From contig CAIZFH010000048.1 of assembly GCA_903932155.1 (NCBI GenBank), forward strand, positions 1 through 64,000: a DNA stretch of 64,000 nucleotides. The letters run 5' to 3'. Numbering within the stretch: the stretch's first letter is position 1; each line of letters opens with the position of its first letter. The position numbers were made by a program, and so were the translations under genes. Origin of the DNA: an uncultured Granulicella sp. Lineage in GTDB: Bacteria; Acidobacteriota; Terriglobia; Terriglobales; Acidobacteriaceae. The notes beneath the pieces were generated by a model. That model was not told where the DNA came from. It saw nothing but the letters and a program-made list of their open reading frames with translations, and did no database searches. This document shows positions 1 to 10,415 of the stretch, piece by piece.

Positions 1-812
1 GCGTCGCCGAAGACGGAGCTGGGTCCGTCGATGAGCTGGCGTCCGGATTCATCGCTGTGATGGACCCAGAGGCGATTGCTGAATGTGTAACGGATGCCGT
101 CGACGATGTTGCCGGTGAGCAGCGAGGGGATGACCTTGACCGTGTGGATACCGATGGAGCGCGTGTTGGTGAAGAGCGTGCTCTGGGCACGGAGGGCGTC
201 GAAGTTGGGAAGGGCAAGGTTGGGCGCGCGGTGTTCGAAGAGCTGGTCGTAGGAGAGCTCGTCGAAGACGATCCAGACCAGGAGGGGATGCTGACGCGGC
301 GGTTGGGGCGAGGACACCCAGTCGGCGGTGATGTGGTTCGGTAAGGGCTTCCATGTTGCGACCCAGAGGAGTTGCGCGATGCTGGCGAGGGCGAAGACGG
401 CGAGCGCAGCAGTAACGAAGCTGCCGGCGCGCATCAGGCGGCCATACCACTTGGCGAAGCGAAGGAGAAGCAGAAGAACAATTGCGGTCCATAGGACAAG
501 GAAGAGCGCGACCAGGCCTTCGATCAGATCGAAGGAATTGATGGACTGGGTGCGCTGTATCAGATACGGCGGAAGGACGATGGCGAGGATCAGGCGTAGC
601 CAGGGATAGAAGCGGGTGCGTGCGAATACGGCGAGGAGCAGGAAGAGTAGGAGGGTGAGCAGGAGGAGGTCCGCGATATGCGCAGTGCATACCTGGGCGA
701 GCGGGAATGGGGTGTGCATGCGGACGTCTGCGCCGCCGCTCAGGAGGTCCCCGTAGTTTGTGACCAGGATGAGGGAGGCGAGGCCCAGAGACTGGCAGAA
801 CTTCTTCAGCAT
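1..812 (-). CDS. Membrane-anchored sulfatase-like hydrolase (partial, C-terminus beyond window)
   Basis: About 270 N-terminal residues are visible and the gene runs off the left edge. Hydrophobic segments lie near residues 45-63, 72-85, 98-117 and 131-150. The start of an alkaline-phosphatase/sulfatase superfamily domain follows: an IVFDELS strand with a probable metal-binding Asp184, PNFDALRAQ near 202, and a TVKVIPSLLTG motif near 224-233. The nucleophile position appears to be Thr224, as in LtaS and phosphoethanolamine transferases, not a formylglycine Cys; this is inference. Membrane helices before the domain suggest it modifies lipid or surface glycan outside the membrane. Its ATG overlaps the stop of the upstream methyltransferase (ATGCTGA), so the genes are translationally coupled. 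Confidence 0.75.
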   Translation of the reverse strand, partial: MLKKFCQSLGLASLILVTNYGDLLSGGADVRMHTPFPLAQVCTAHIADLLLLTLLLFLLLAVFARTRFYPWLRLILAIVLPPYLIQRTQSINSFDLIEGLVALFLVLWTAIVLLLLLRFAKWYGRLMRAGSFVTAALAVFALASIAQLLWVATWKPLPNHITADWVSSPQPPRQHPLLVWIVFDELSYDQLFEHRAPNLALPNFDALRAQSTLFTNTRSIGIHTVKVIPSLLTGNIVDGIRYTFSNRLWVHHSDESGRQLIDGPSSVFGD

Positions 813-2206
813 TCTTCTATCTTCTCAAAGCGCAGGAGTATGCGTCCGTTGCCCAGTGGATGACGGTCGATCAGGCGGAAGCGGTTGGCGCAGGCGGCGA
901 GGAGGTCGTCTTCGCAGAGCGAGCCGTAGAGGTGGTCGCGTCCGCGCAGAAGGCTCTGGAACATGGGGTCCTGCACCGGAACCCATTCGAGGATGAGATG
1001 ACGGCGGGTGAGGCGATGGCAGAGGGCGAGAATCTCCGGCAGTGGGATCTGCTCCATCAGCAGGAGGTGATGGATGACGGCAAGCATGAGGACGAGGTCG
1101 AACTGCGCCTCGAGACGCGGCAGCAGGGCGAGAGATTCGGCGTTCAACCAGCCGACGGCAGGAGTGGGGCGTGCGAGGTCGGCGTGGATGGTCTGGATGG
1201 AGAGATTGCGCTGGCGGGCCATGCGGAAGAGGCGGTCGGCGGCGGCCTGATCTCGCTCGAGGGCAACGACGCTGGCTCCGAGCGAGGCGGCCAGCGCGCT
1301 GAAGTCGCCGGTGTTGGCGCCGATGTCGAGGACTTGTACAGGCTGCGCGGAGACGAGAGCCTGGCGCACCCAGTCGTGCTTCTGCTGGGACTGTTGGGGA
1401 GTGTAGTGGGTGAGGGTTTGCGGGTAGTCGCTCCAGTTGGAGGAGGCGAGCGGCGGCGCGGCGCGGAGAGTACGGCGGCGAAGGGCTTTCAGGGTGCGAC
1501 GCAGGATGTGGGTTGCGACTTCGAGCGTGTGGAGGGTGGATTTTTTTGACGGCGCGGCGGAGCTTTGTGCTGGGTTGGCGGACTTGCGGCGCTCGAGCAG
1601 GGCTGGCAGCGTGATGGGCCAGAGGGCTGTCCTGGACATACGGCTGCGCCATGGGAGGGCGGAGAAGCATTCGGCGGGCTCGTAACCATCGCGGCGGAAG
1701 AGGCTGAGGGAGAGCGGCCAATGGAGCAGACGATCCATCAGCAAGGGGAGCAGGAAGGTACGGACGTACTGTCCGTATGCCAGCCAGATGGAAGTGCTTG
1801 GATCGCGTCTTTCAAAGGATAGGATATCGACGAGGATGGGACGGGGGCCGTTGAAGAGGATGTTGAGCGGAGTGGCGTCCTTGAGTATCCAGCCAGCTGC
1901 GAGGGCTTCTTCACAGAGGTCCAGGGTGAGTTCGGCGGCGACGATCCACTGGGAGGGGGTCCACTCCCACGGATAGGTAGGGACGGCGATTCTGGGATGG
2001 CGAAGGATGAGTTGCGGGCCTGAGTCGTCTATTTCAGCCGCGATGAGGTCTCCGCGCTGCTGCATGGCCTGGCAGAAGGCGGATTGGAGCAGGTCTAGCA
2101 CTTCCGCTCGCGACGCGGGGGCGATGGTGCGAACGGCCTGGTCTGCTTTCAGGCTGAGCGAACCTGCTGGATCGCGGAATGTGGCTTGGGGTGAAGCAGC
2201 GGTCAT
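806..2206 (-). CDS. Class I SAM-dependent methyltransferase with N-terminal kinase-like region
   Basis: A 466-residue protein. The C-terminal half is a Rossmann methyltransferase: motif I VLDIGANTGDFS at residues 292-303, an acidic residue after the second strand (VALERD), and a post-motif strand LVLMLAVIHHLL. The N-terminal half carries LKDATPLNILF followed by LVDILSFE (residues 108-131). This resembles the catalytic loop and metal-binding Asp of aminoglycoside-phosphotransferase/kinase folds. The fold assignment is inference. It overlaps the small upstream protein by ATGA and the sulfatase-like gene downstream, so it belongs to a three-gene operon probably working on a surface glycan or lipid. 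The substrate is unknown. Confidence 0.8.
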   Translation of the reverse strand: MTAASPQATFRDPAGSLSLKADQAVRTIAPASRAEVLDLLQSAFCQAMQQRGDLIAAEIDDSGPQLILRHPRIAVPTYPWEWTPSQWIVAAELTLDLCEEALAAGWILKDATPLNILFNGPRPILVDILSFERRDPSTSIWLAYGQYVRTFLLPLLMDRLLHWPLSLSLFRRDGYEPAECFSALPWRSRMSRTALWPITLPALLERRKSANPAQSSAAPSKKSTLHTLEVATHILRRTLKALRRRTLRAAPPLASSNWSDYPQTLTHYTPQQSQQKHDWVRQALVSAQPVQVLDIGANTGDFSALAASLGASVVALERDQAAADRLFRMARQRNLSIQTIHADLARPTPAVGWLNAESLALLPRLEAQFDLVLMLAVIHHLLLMEQIPLPEILALCHRLTRRHLILEWVPVQDPMFQSLLRGRDHLYGSLCEDDLLAACANRFRLIDRHPLGNGRILLRFEKIEEC

Positions 2207-2457
2207 GCGAGTTCGCTGGGGTCACGCGCCTCGGCCGTAGTCGGCCGGACCTCTGCGGAGGCTTTCTCTTTGCGCGAGAAGAAGGTGCGGATACGACGGC
2301 GAATGACGTAGGCGTAGGCCGCACCGACGGAGGCGAAGGTCTGTAGGGCGATCAAGCCCGATCCGGGATCGACATAGCCCCAGGCCCTGCGATCCGTGGC
2401 TACCAGCAGGCAGAAGGTGATGAAGATGGTGAGCGAAGAGGAGATGAGTCGCTTCAT
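2203..2457 (-). CDS. Small membrane protein with VDPGSG motif
   Basis: 84 residues. An N-terminal hydrophobic segment (residues 5-20) looks like a signal or anchor. It is followed by the YVDPGSGLIALQ motif and a second hydrophobic stretch (about 36-50), then a basic RRRIR patch and an acidic, probably soluble tail. Proteins with this VDPGSG signature are small and uncharacterised. It is the first gene of the operon; its stop overlaps the start of the methyltransferase gene (ATGA). Its function is unknown, possibly a membrane partner for the downstream enzymes. Confidence 0.7.
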   Translation of the reverse strand: MKRLISSSLTIFITFCLLVATDRRAWGYVDPGSGLIALQTFASVGAAYAYVIRRRIRTFFSRKEKASAEVRPTTAEARDPSELA

Positions 2458-2873
2458 AAAAGCCCTTCCCAGGTTGAGGGCCGCTTGCCAGCGGCTTCAC
2501 CGTATGTGTTATCTAGAAAAAATTTAAATGTGGCTTTCCCAGATGAAGACCACGCAAAGTTTCAACGGTGCTGAAACGACCCAAAGTGAAATCGTTCTAA
2601 CGTGCAAGATACATAACGGAGGGCCCAACAGGGGAAAGGACCAACTTCTTGCTTTTTTTGAAAAACCCCGGTTCGTGGAGAAAGTTGCTCACAAGCGGAA
2701 CTTTGTAAAGATCGAGCTAAATAAAGCCTTCTGATAGAAAGACGAAGTTTCTGGGATGGAAGTTGCATAGTGGTGAATCTTCCCCTGGCGCCTGCAAACG
2801 GATGCGCGGCAGAGAGCATGAGAAGAAGGGCAAGCAGGTAGTTGAGAGGCGTGGACGGGCTAGAATAGGGCGC
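2458..2873. other. Intergenic region, 416 bp
   Basis: A comparatively A+T-rich spacer between the divergent operon and the DUF4337 gene. It holds short A/T runs and small open frames without ribosome binding sites or recognisable protein signatures. It must contain promoters for both sides, but no single one stands out. Confidence 0.5.
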
Positions 2874-3416
2874 ATGGAACCGACCGAGATGCAGGAATTT
2901 TCCAAACAGATGAAAGAAGGCGGGGAGGAGTCGCTGACGAGGATTGCGCTGACGATCTCGATCCTCGCGGTGCTGGTGGCGATGGTAACGGTGCTGGGGC
3001 ATCGCAGCCATACCGAGGCGGTGTTGATGCAGTCTCGCGCAGGCGACCAGTGGAACCTCTACGAGGCGAAAAAGATTCGCCAGGACAGCCTGGAGGTTGT
3101 GCTGGACCAGATGGCGTTGCAGCCAACGGTGGACGCCAAGGCGACGGCGGCAAAGATGGCGGAGTACAAGGCGCACATTGCCAAGTGGAGCGAGGATTTG
3201 AAAGAGGAGCAGGAGACGGCGAAGGGCTTCGAGGATGAGGTGACGAAGGCTGAATCCAAGGCAGTGCGCTTCGACCTGGGCGAGGCGCTGCTGCAGATCT
3301 CGGTGGTGCTGTCTTCGATCACGCTGCTTATGCGGCGGCGGAGCTTTTTTGTGGGCGGGCTGGGGCTGGGCGCGTTGGGAGTGGCGATTGCTGCTTCCGC
3401 GTGGCTGGTGCGTTGA
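2874..3416 (+). CDS. DUF4337 family membrane protein
   Basis: About 180 residues. The start at MEPTEMQEF fits the family; the frame is open further upstream but that part is basic and low in support. There is one membrane helix near residues 21-42 and two near the C-terminus. Between them lies a charged, probably coiled region with the typical DUF4337 string AGDQWNLYEAKKIRQ. The family has no established function. It stands alone, 40 bp before the sulfatase gene on the same strand. Confidence 0.75.
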   Translation: MEPTEMQEFSKQMKEGGEESLTRIALTISILAVLVAMVTVLGHRSHTEAVLMQSRAGDQWNLYEAKKIRQDSLEVVLDQMALQPTVDAKATAAKMAEYKAHIAKWSEDLKEEQETAKGFEDEVTKAESKAVRFDLGEALLQISVVLSSITLLMRRRSFFVGGLGLGALGVAIAASAWLVR

Positions 3417-3456
3417 GGTATAGACTTGGTGCGCGGTTCAAGTAGAGGGATTCACG

Positions 3457-5004
3457 ATGAGCGAAGAGGGTAGTGGCAAGACGAGCCGGCGCAGTTTTCT
3501 AGGCAAAGCGGCGGGTGCGGCATTGGCTGCGACATTGCCTGCATCCGCACAGAGCACAGCGAAGAAGACGCCAGCCGTGGCCAGCAAGAGCGGTGCGGCG
3601 GCACGGAGCAAGCGGCCGCTGAACGTGCTGTTTTTTATGTCGGACGACATGCGTGCAGAGCTGGCCAGCTACCATAGCCGGTTCAACGTGCATAGCCCGA
3701 ACATCGACGCGCTGGGCGCGCACGGCGTTCGTTTCGACCGCAACTACTGCCAGTTTCCGCTATGCAACCCTTCGCGCTCGTCTCTGTTTACGGGGCATCC
3801 GCCACGGGAGACGGGGATTCTGGGCAATGGTGAGGCGGTGGTGAAAGCACATCCGGAGTGGATTACGCTGCCTCATCTGTTCCGCCAGAACGGATATACC
3901 ACGCTGCGCAGCGGCAAGCTGTTCCATGCCGGGCTGGACGATCCGCAGGCGTGGACGGTGTTCGACGGGGACGTTGAGTCGATGCATGCGACGCAGATTG
4001 GGGTGAAGATGGAGATTCCACCTGCGCGCATCCCAATGCCGAACGGTACTCTGCCGCCACTACCGACGAACGCCAAGGCAGAGCACTCCGATGAGATTCT
4101 TGTGCTGGAGGGCGTCAACGGCGAAGGTTCGGGCGACTACATGGTGGCCGACCTGGCGATCAAGTTCCTGCGCCAGGTGGCGGCGGATCCCAGCAAGCCA
4201 TTCTTTGTGGGTTGCGGATTCAGCAAACCGCACAGCCCGCCGCAGGCACCGCAGCGGTTCTTCGACCTGTACGATCCGGAGAAGATACAACTTCCACCGG
4301 ACTTTGCGGCGTGGCCGACGGTGCCGCCGGGATTTCCGAAGGCGGCGATCCGTCCGCGCAATGCCGACCTGTTTATCGGGCGCGGAGCGTCGGAGTCGGA
4401 GGCGAAGCAGGTGATTCGCGCTTATCTGGCATCGATCTCGTGGGCGGACTGGAACCTGGGGCGCGTGGTGGCGGAGCTGGAGCGGCTGAAGCTGCGCGAT
4501 AACACGGTGATCGTGTTTGTGGCCGACCATGGCTACCAGCTTGGCGAGAAGGGCAAGTGGTCGAAGGCGGGCTCGCTGTTTGAGGGCAGCACGCGGGTTC
4601 CGCTGATCATCGATATGCCTGGGGCGAAGGGCAATGGACGGTCGTGTACGCGCATTGTTCAGTCGATCGACATCTTTCGGACGATGTGCGAACTGGCCCA
4701 TCTGGATGTACCGGCGGGCGTGGAAGGGACGAGCCTGGTGCCGCTGTTGCACGATCCGCGCGCCAACTGGGACCAGCCGGGATACAGCATCTGGAGCGAG
4801 GACGGAAGGACGAACCACGGCACCGCGGTACGCACCGAGCAGTGGCGCTACGCGGAGTATGGCAAGGACTCGGCGAATGGGGCGATGCTGTTCGACGTTC
4901 ATGCCGACCCGATGGAGTTGACCAACCTGGCCGACGATCCGAAGCACAAAGCTGTGAGGGAGCAGCTATCGAAGCTGGTGAACGCGTATAGCTATCCGGC
5001 GTAA
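3457..5004 (+). CDS. Tat-exported sulfatase, iduronate-2-sulfatase type
   Basis: 515 residues with a twin-arginine signal (SRRSFLGKAAG, residues 10-20) and an Ala-rich leader. The sulfatase domain starts at LNVLFFMSDD, whose two Asp are metal ligands. The signature CNPSRSSLFTG begins at Cys103, the residue converted to formylglycine in this family. HSPPQAP and FVADHGYQLGEKGKWSK supply further active-site His, Asp and Lys residues. The layout resembles iduronate-2-sulfatases acting on sulfated polysaccharides in the periplasm. No sulfatase-maturing enzyme is encoded nearby. Confidence 0.88.
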   Translation: MSEEGSGKTSRRSFLGKAAGAALAATLPASAQSTAKKTPAVASKSGAAARSKRPLNVLFFMSDDMRAELASYHSRFNVHSPNIDALGAHGVRFDRNYCQFPLCNPSRSSLFTGHPPRETGILGNGEAVVKAHPEWITLPHLFRQNGYTTLRSGKLFHAGLDDPQAWTVFDGDVESMHATQIGVKMEIPPARIPMPNGTLPPLPTNAKAEHSDEILVLEGVNGEGSGDYMVADLAIKFLRQVAADPSKPFFVGCGFSKPHSPPQAPQRFFDLYDPEKIQLPPDFAAWPTVPPGFPKAAIRPRNADLFIGRGASESEAKQVIRAYLASISWADWNLGRVVAELERLKLRDNTVIVFVADHGYQLGEKGKWSKAGSLFEGSTRVPLIIDMPGAKGNGRSCTRIVQSIDIFRTMCELAHLDVPAGVEGTSLVPLLHDPRANWDQPGYSIWSEDGRTNHGTAVRTEQWRYAEYGKDSANGAMLFDVHADPMELTNLADDPKHKAVREQLSKLVNAYSYPA

Positions 5005-5055
5005 CAGGCGCGTGGCTGCGCTGATATTCTTGGTATAGCGGGAATGGAGCGAGCC

Positions 5056-6363
5056 ATGGCCGGTGCGGCGAAGAACGGCGTAGCACCCTGGGTGACGGTG
5101 GGAGTGTGCGGCGGGGTGGCCGCGTACAAGGCCGCCGAACTGGTGCGCGAACTGCAACAACGCGGCGCGGACGTGCATGTGGTGATGACGCGCGCGGCCG
5201 AGGAGTTTGTGCGGCCGCTGACGTTCTCCTCGTTGACCGGGCACAGGACGATCACCAGCATGTGGAGCGGATGGGGCGAAGACAGTTCGCCGACGGGGCT
5301 GGCGGCAGAGCCGGCTTCCGGATTAGACGAACAAGGACAGATTGAGCACATATCGGAAGCTCAGGGCGCGCAGGCGCTGGTGATTGCACCCGCCACGGCG
5401 CATGTGCTGGCCAAGATGGCGCATGGGCTGGCGGACGATTTCCTGTCGACCATGATTTTGGCCACGACCGCGCCTGTGATTGTGGCTCCGGCGATGAATG
5501 TGAATATGTGGAACCACGCGGCGACGCAGGCGAATGTGAGGCTGTTGCGCGAGCGGGGCGTGATCTTTGTCGAGCCCGACAGCGGCTATCTGGCGTGCGG
5601 GATGACCGGGGCCGGGCGGCTGGCCAGCGTTGAGGCGATTGCGCAGGCGGTGATGGACGCGCTGGCGGGCGTGGTGCATGAGAGCAAACAGGACCTTGCG
5701 GGCGAGACAATTCTGGTGACGGCGGGAGGTACGCGCGAGGCGATCGATCCAGTGCGGTTTCTGGGGAACCGGTCGAGTGGAAAGATGGGATATGCAATCG
5801 CTGAAGCCGCGCGGCGGCGAGGTGCGCAGGTGGTTCTGGTGAGCGCGCCGACTGCGCTCGATCCACCCGCGGGTTGCGCGTTTGTACCGGTGACCAGCGC
5901 CGAGGAGATGCGCACGGCGGTGATGGAGCACATGGCACAGGCGACGGTGGTGGTGGGCGCGGCGGCGGTGGCGGACTTCCGCATGGCGACGGTGAGCGCG
6001 GAAAAACTGCGGCGCAAGGGCGCGCTGCATCTCGACCTTGAACCGACAGAAGACATCGTGCGAGAGGTGGTGGATGCGCGCGGGGCGGGAACGCTGGTGA
6101 TTGCGTTTGCGGCAGAGATGGACGCGGATATTGCGCGCGCGCGGGAGAAGCTGCGGGTCAAAGGCGCGGACGCGATTGTGCTGAACGATGTGTCGCGGGC
6201 GGGGATTGGGTTCGACGCGGAGAGGAATGCCGCGGTCTTCGTGACGGCGGAGCGCGCGGTGGAGATTCCCGAGATGTTGAAGCGCGATGTGGCGGAACAG
6301 ATTCTGGATGAGGTAGTGGGGATGCGGGCGGGGCACGGCGGCTGTTCACTAGCTCAGCCATAA
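5056..6363 (+). CDS. coaBC: Bifunctional phosphopantothenoylcysteine decarboxylase / phosphopantothenate-cysteine ligase
   Basis: Catalyses two consecutive steps of coenzyme A synthesis. The N-terminal flavoprotein (CoaC) half has GVCGGVAAYKAAELV, the IEHI segment with the catalytic His, APAMNVNMW and the substrate-clamp Cys in LACGMTGAGRL. The CoaB half begins at VTAGGTREAIDPVRF with NRSSGKMG. The length, about 435 residues, is slightly over the usual 400. An insert of roughly 20 residues (SSPTGLAAEPASGLDEQG) sits just before the catalytic His. ATG 5056 is preferred because GGAG lies six bases upstream; an ATG four codons earlier (5044) is possible. Confidence 0.93.
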   Translation: MAGAAKNGVAPWVTVGVCGGVAAYKAAELVRELQQRGADVHVVMTRAAEEFVRPLTFSSLTGHRTITSMWSGWGEDSSPTGLAAEPASGLDEQGQIEHISEAQGAQALVIAPATAHVLAKMAHGLADDFLSTMILATTAPVIVAPAMNVNMWNHAATQANVRLLRERGVIFVEPDSGYLACGMTGAGRLASVEAIAQAVMDALAGVVHESKQDLAGETILVTAGGTREAIDPVRFLGNRSSGKMGYAIAEAARRRGAQVVLVSAPTALDPPAGCAFVPVTSAEEMRTAVMEHMAQATVVVGAAAVADFRMATVSAEKLRRKGALHLDLEPTEDIVREVVDARGAGTLVIAFAAEMDADIARAREKLRVKGADAIVLNDVSRAGIGFDAERNAAVFVTAERAVEIPEMLKRDVAEQILDEVVGMRAGHGGCSLAQP

Positions 6364-6381
6364 ATATGGTAGGATGGGTTT

Positions 6382-6612
6382 ATGAGAACCACGGTCGACA
6401 TCCCGGATACGACCTACCGCATGTTGAAGACGCGTGCGGCGGCTGAGGGTGGTACGGTCAAACAACTGCTGTTGCGCGGCGCAGAGGTGATTCTGCGTGA
6501 ACCAGTCAAGAAAAAAGTGGGACGGCTGAGCGAGCCCATCTTCAATAAAGGCAAGCCGGGATCGCTGCACCTTACGAATGAAATGATCTATGACCTCATT
6601 GATTTTCCCTGA
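6382..6612 (+). CDS. Ribbon-helix-helix-type antitoxin
   Basis: 76 residues. The N-terminus (RTTVDIPDTTYRMLKTRAAAEGGTVKQLL) has the strand-helix-helix pattern of Arc/MetJ-like antitoxins. The C-terminal part (FNKGKPGSLHLTNEMIYDLID) would bind the toxin. The gene overlaps the downstream PIN-domain toxin by 23 bases, typical of VapBC-like pairs, and probably represses its own promoter. It starts only 18 bp after coaBC, suggesting insertion right behind it. Confidence 0.75.
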   Translation: MRTTVDIPDTTYRMLKTRAAAEGGTVKQLLLRGAEVILREPVKKKVGRLSEPIFNKGKPGSLHLTNEMIYDLIDFP

Positions 6613-7024
6613 TCTGAATGTATGGATGTCCCTCTCTTTGCGGACGCATGACCACCATGCGATTGCATGGGCCTGGTACAAGACGTTACACAAACAAGAA
6701 GAGCTAGCTTTCTGCCGGATGACGCAGCTTGGTTTCCTACGGCTGGTAACAACACAGAGCGTCGCGCGGGAAGAACTAGTCGATCAGGTAGGAGCGTGGG
6801 CCGCCTACGATCGGTGGATTACGGCAGGCGGCGCCACGTATTTGGAAGAGCCATTTGGTATCGAGATAGAGTTTCGATTTCATGCAGATCGTAAGACTCC
6901 TTCGCCGAAGGAATGGGGCGATTCCTATCTAATAGCGTTTGCAGCAGCAGCTTCCCTGCCTTTAGTCACATTCGATAAGGGACTAAGCCAGCGGTATGCG
7001 CGGTCGATTCTGCTTACTAAGTAA
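6590..7024 (+). CDS. PIN-domain toxin (VapC-like)
   Basis: 144 residues of the PIN ribonuclease fold. The first acidic residue is in FPDLNVW, with an Asp/Glu region at KEWGDSYLIAFAAA and TFDKGLS near the C-terminus supplying the remaining acidic site. The NVWMSLS and TQLGFLRL strings are typical of the TA-system VapC family with a preceding ribbon-helix-helix partner. It is translated from a start inside the antitoxin gene. A REP-type palindrome follows 100 bp downstream (7124-7169). Confidence 0.8.
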   Translation: MTSLIFPDLNVWMSLSLRTHDHHAIAWAWYKTLHKQEELAFCRMTQLGFLRLVTTQSVAREELVDQVGAWAAYDRWITAGGATYLEEPFGIEIEFRFHADRKTPSPKEWGDSYLIAFAAAASLPLVTFDKGLSQRYARSILLTK

Positions 7025-7123
7025 GGCCGAAGGAATCTAGCTCTCTTCTCACTGCTTCGACCATGTACAAAGTGCGCGATCCAGTGCCCGAAGACGATCA
7101 GGTGATGAAGATGCGCGCGGCCA

Positions 7124-7169
7124 ATGCCCACTCATCGTGAGAGACGAAGGCGCGATGAATGGGGCACCC
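7124..7169. repeat. REP-type palindrome (family 1)
   Basis: Imperfect inverted repeat: TGCCCACTCATCG, a loop, then CGCGATGAATGGGGCACCC. The 14-mer CGCGATGAATGGGG is shared exactly with copies at 24232, 24966, 55088 and, inverted, at 54310, 54395 and 54480. It lies between the PIN toxin and carbonic anhydrase genes. Confidence 0.8.
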
Positions 7170-7216
7170 GGCGGTTGCGTTCGGTATGCAATTGGCTAAA
7201 TGCACGGCGGCTCAGG

Positions 7217-7918
7217 CTAAGTAAGCAGGGTGACCTTGCCTGTGGCCAGATCGTAGACGCCGCCCGCGACCTTCAGCTTACCGCTCTTCACGCGCTCGGA
7301 GAGGATAGGGTCCACGGTGCTGAGGTAGGCGACGCCGCGCTTCACGTTGGCGCGGATGGAGTTGATGAGCAGATCGCTGCTAGTGCCGCTTGACTCGGCT
7401 ACGGCGGGCTTGACAGCGGCGACGAGATCCTTGATTTCGGCAGGGAGTTCATCGTCATGCAAGTGCGCGATGGCGGCCTTGACGGCACCGCATTGCGTGT
7501 GGCCGAGCACCAAAACCAGAGGCACATTCAGTTCCTCGACGCCGTACTCCAGGCTGCCATTGACCGCGGCACCGGCACCGTTAGCGTAGTTGCCGGCAAC
7601 TCGGACGGTGAAGATGTCTCCGATGCTCTGATCGAAGAGAATCTCCGGGGGAACGCGTGAGTCCGCGCAGCCGAGCACGGTGGCGATGGGGTTCTGGCCA
7701 GCAGCAAGGGGACGGAAGTGTGCGGGCGTGCGCCCGGGACTGAGGAGCTTGCCTGAGGCAAAGCGAGCGTTGCCAGCCATCAGCCGATGCAGGGCCTCTT
7801 CGCCGGTGATCATTCGCGGAGGGGCGGAGGCAAAGGCGAAGCGGGGAAGCACTACAGCGGTGGCAAGAGCGGCGGCGTTGGCGAGGAAACGGCGGCGGGT
7901 AAGCGAGGAATCAAGCAT
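7217..7918 (-). CDS. Tat-exported beta-class carbonic anhydrase
   Basis: 233 residues. A twin-arginine signal (TRRRFLANAA, residues 7-16) is followed by a hydrophobic stretch. The zinc-binding motif of beta carbonic anhydrases is present: Cys84-x-Asp86-x-Arg88 (GCADSRVP) and His140-x-x-Cys143 (GHTQCG). The enzyme would interconvert CO2 and bicarbonate, here outside the cytoplasmic membrane, which is less usual than the cytosolic form. It is monocistronic, convergent with the toxin-antitoxin pair. Confidence 0.9.
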   Translation of the reverse strand: MLDSSLTRRRFLANAAALATAVVLPRFAFASAPPRMITGEEALHRLMAGNARFASGKLLSPGRTPAHFRPLAAGQNPIATVLGCADSRVPPEILFDQSIGDIFTVRVAGNYANGAGAAVNGSLEYGVEELNVPLVLVLGHTQCGAVKAAIAHLHDDELPAEIKDLVAAVKPAVAESSGTSSDLLINSIRANVKRGVAYLSTVDPILSERVKSGKLKVAGGVYDLATGKVTLLT

Positions 7919-8003
7919 GGACGCGGTTCCTTTCCTGCGAGACTGAGAAACCTAACAATGACGACGGCGATTCAAAGGCGAAGAACAGCGAGTAAGAATA
8001 AAC

Positions 8004-9830
<1,827 letters not shown>

Positions 9831-9845
9831 TCAGCGCGCGGGGGT

Positions 9846-10337
9846 ATGATCGCCTGCATGGCGGCAGCGGGGACGATGGCGAGGCTGTGGATCGACGCGC
9901 AGGAGTGGTCGCTGAGTCGGATCTATGGCCTGTGGGCGCTTATAGGGCGCGGATCGGCGATGCCCCCGCATCTGGCTACGGGCCTGGATGGCGAGCGGGC
10001 GGCCTATTTCGAGCTGCGGCGGCGGGGATACCGCGTGGTGGCGCGGCGCTGGACCAGCGCCCGGGTACTTGGAGATGTGGACCTGATCGGATGGGATGGG
10101 GGCGTACTCTGCTTGGTGGAGGTGAAGACGCGCACTCAGCGGGACAACAACCCGGCCGAGAGTGCCGTGGATGAGGACAAGCGCGATATGGTGCGTGGGC
10201 TTGCCCGTGCCTACCTGCGGACCTTGTCCGAAACGGAGCGTGCCGCGGTGCCGGTGCGCTTCGACGTGGTCTCGGTATATTTGATCCAGGGCACTACCGA
10301 GTTCGAGGTCTTCCCGGACGCCTTTGGGTGGCGGTAA
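9846..10337 (+). CDS. YraN/UPF0102 family endonuclease-like protein
   Basis: About 160 residues. The core GERAAYFELRRRGYRVVARRW, GDVDLIGWD and LVEVKTRT matches the UPF0102 family with a PD-(D/E)xK-like nuclease fold: Glu in GE, Asp in VDLI, and the ExK of VEVKTR. Its cellular role is not settled. The start is uncertain: ATGs at 9846, 9858 and 9876 are all possible and none has an ideal Shine-Dalgarno. It is divergent from pyrG. Confidence 0.82.
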   Translation: MIACMAAAGTMARLWIDAQEWSLSRIYGLWALIGRGSAMPPHLATGLDGERAAYFELRRRGYRVVARRWTSARVLGDVDLIGWDGGVLCLVEVKTRTQRDNNPAESAVDEDKRDMVRGLARAYLRTLSETERAAVPVRFDVVSVYLIQGTTEFEVFPDAFGWR

Positions 10338-10415
10338 CAGTGCCTGCCTGCGGACACTTTGGGCGTGCCCGCGGTGTCTAATATAAGTGGGAGTTGTGTA
10401 CGGAGGATTGGATCG

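Noticed and set aside
2528-2734. 68-codon plus-strand frame in the first intergenic region
   Set aside because: No ribosome binding site, no recognisable pattern, and unusual codon use compared with flanking genes.
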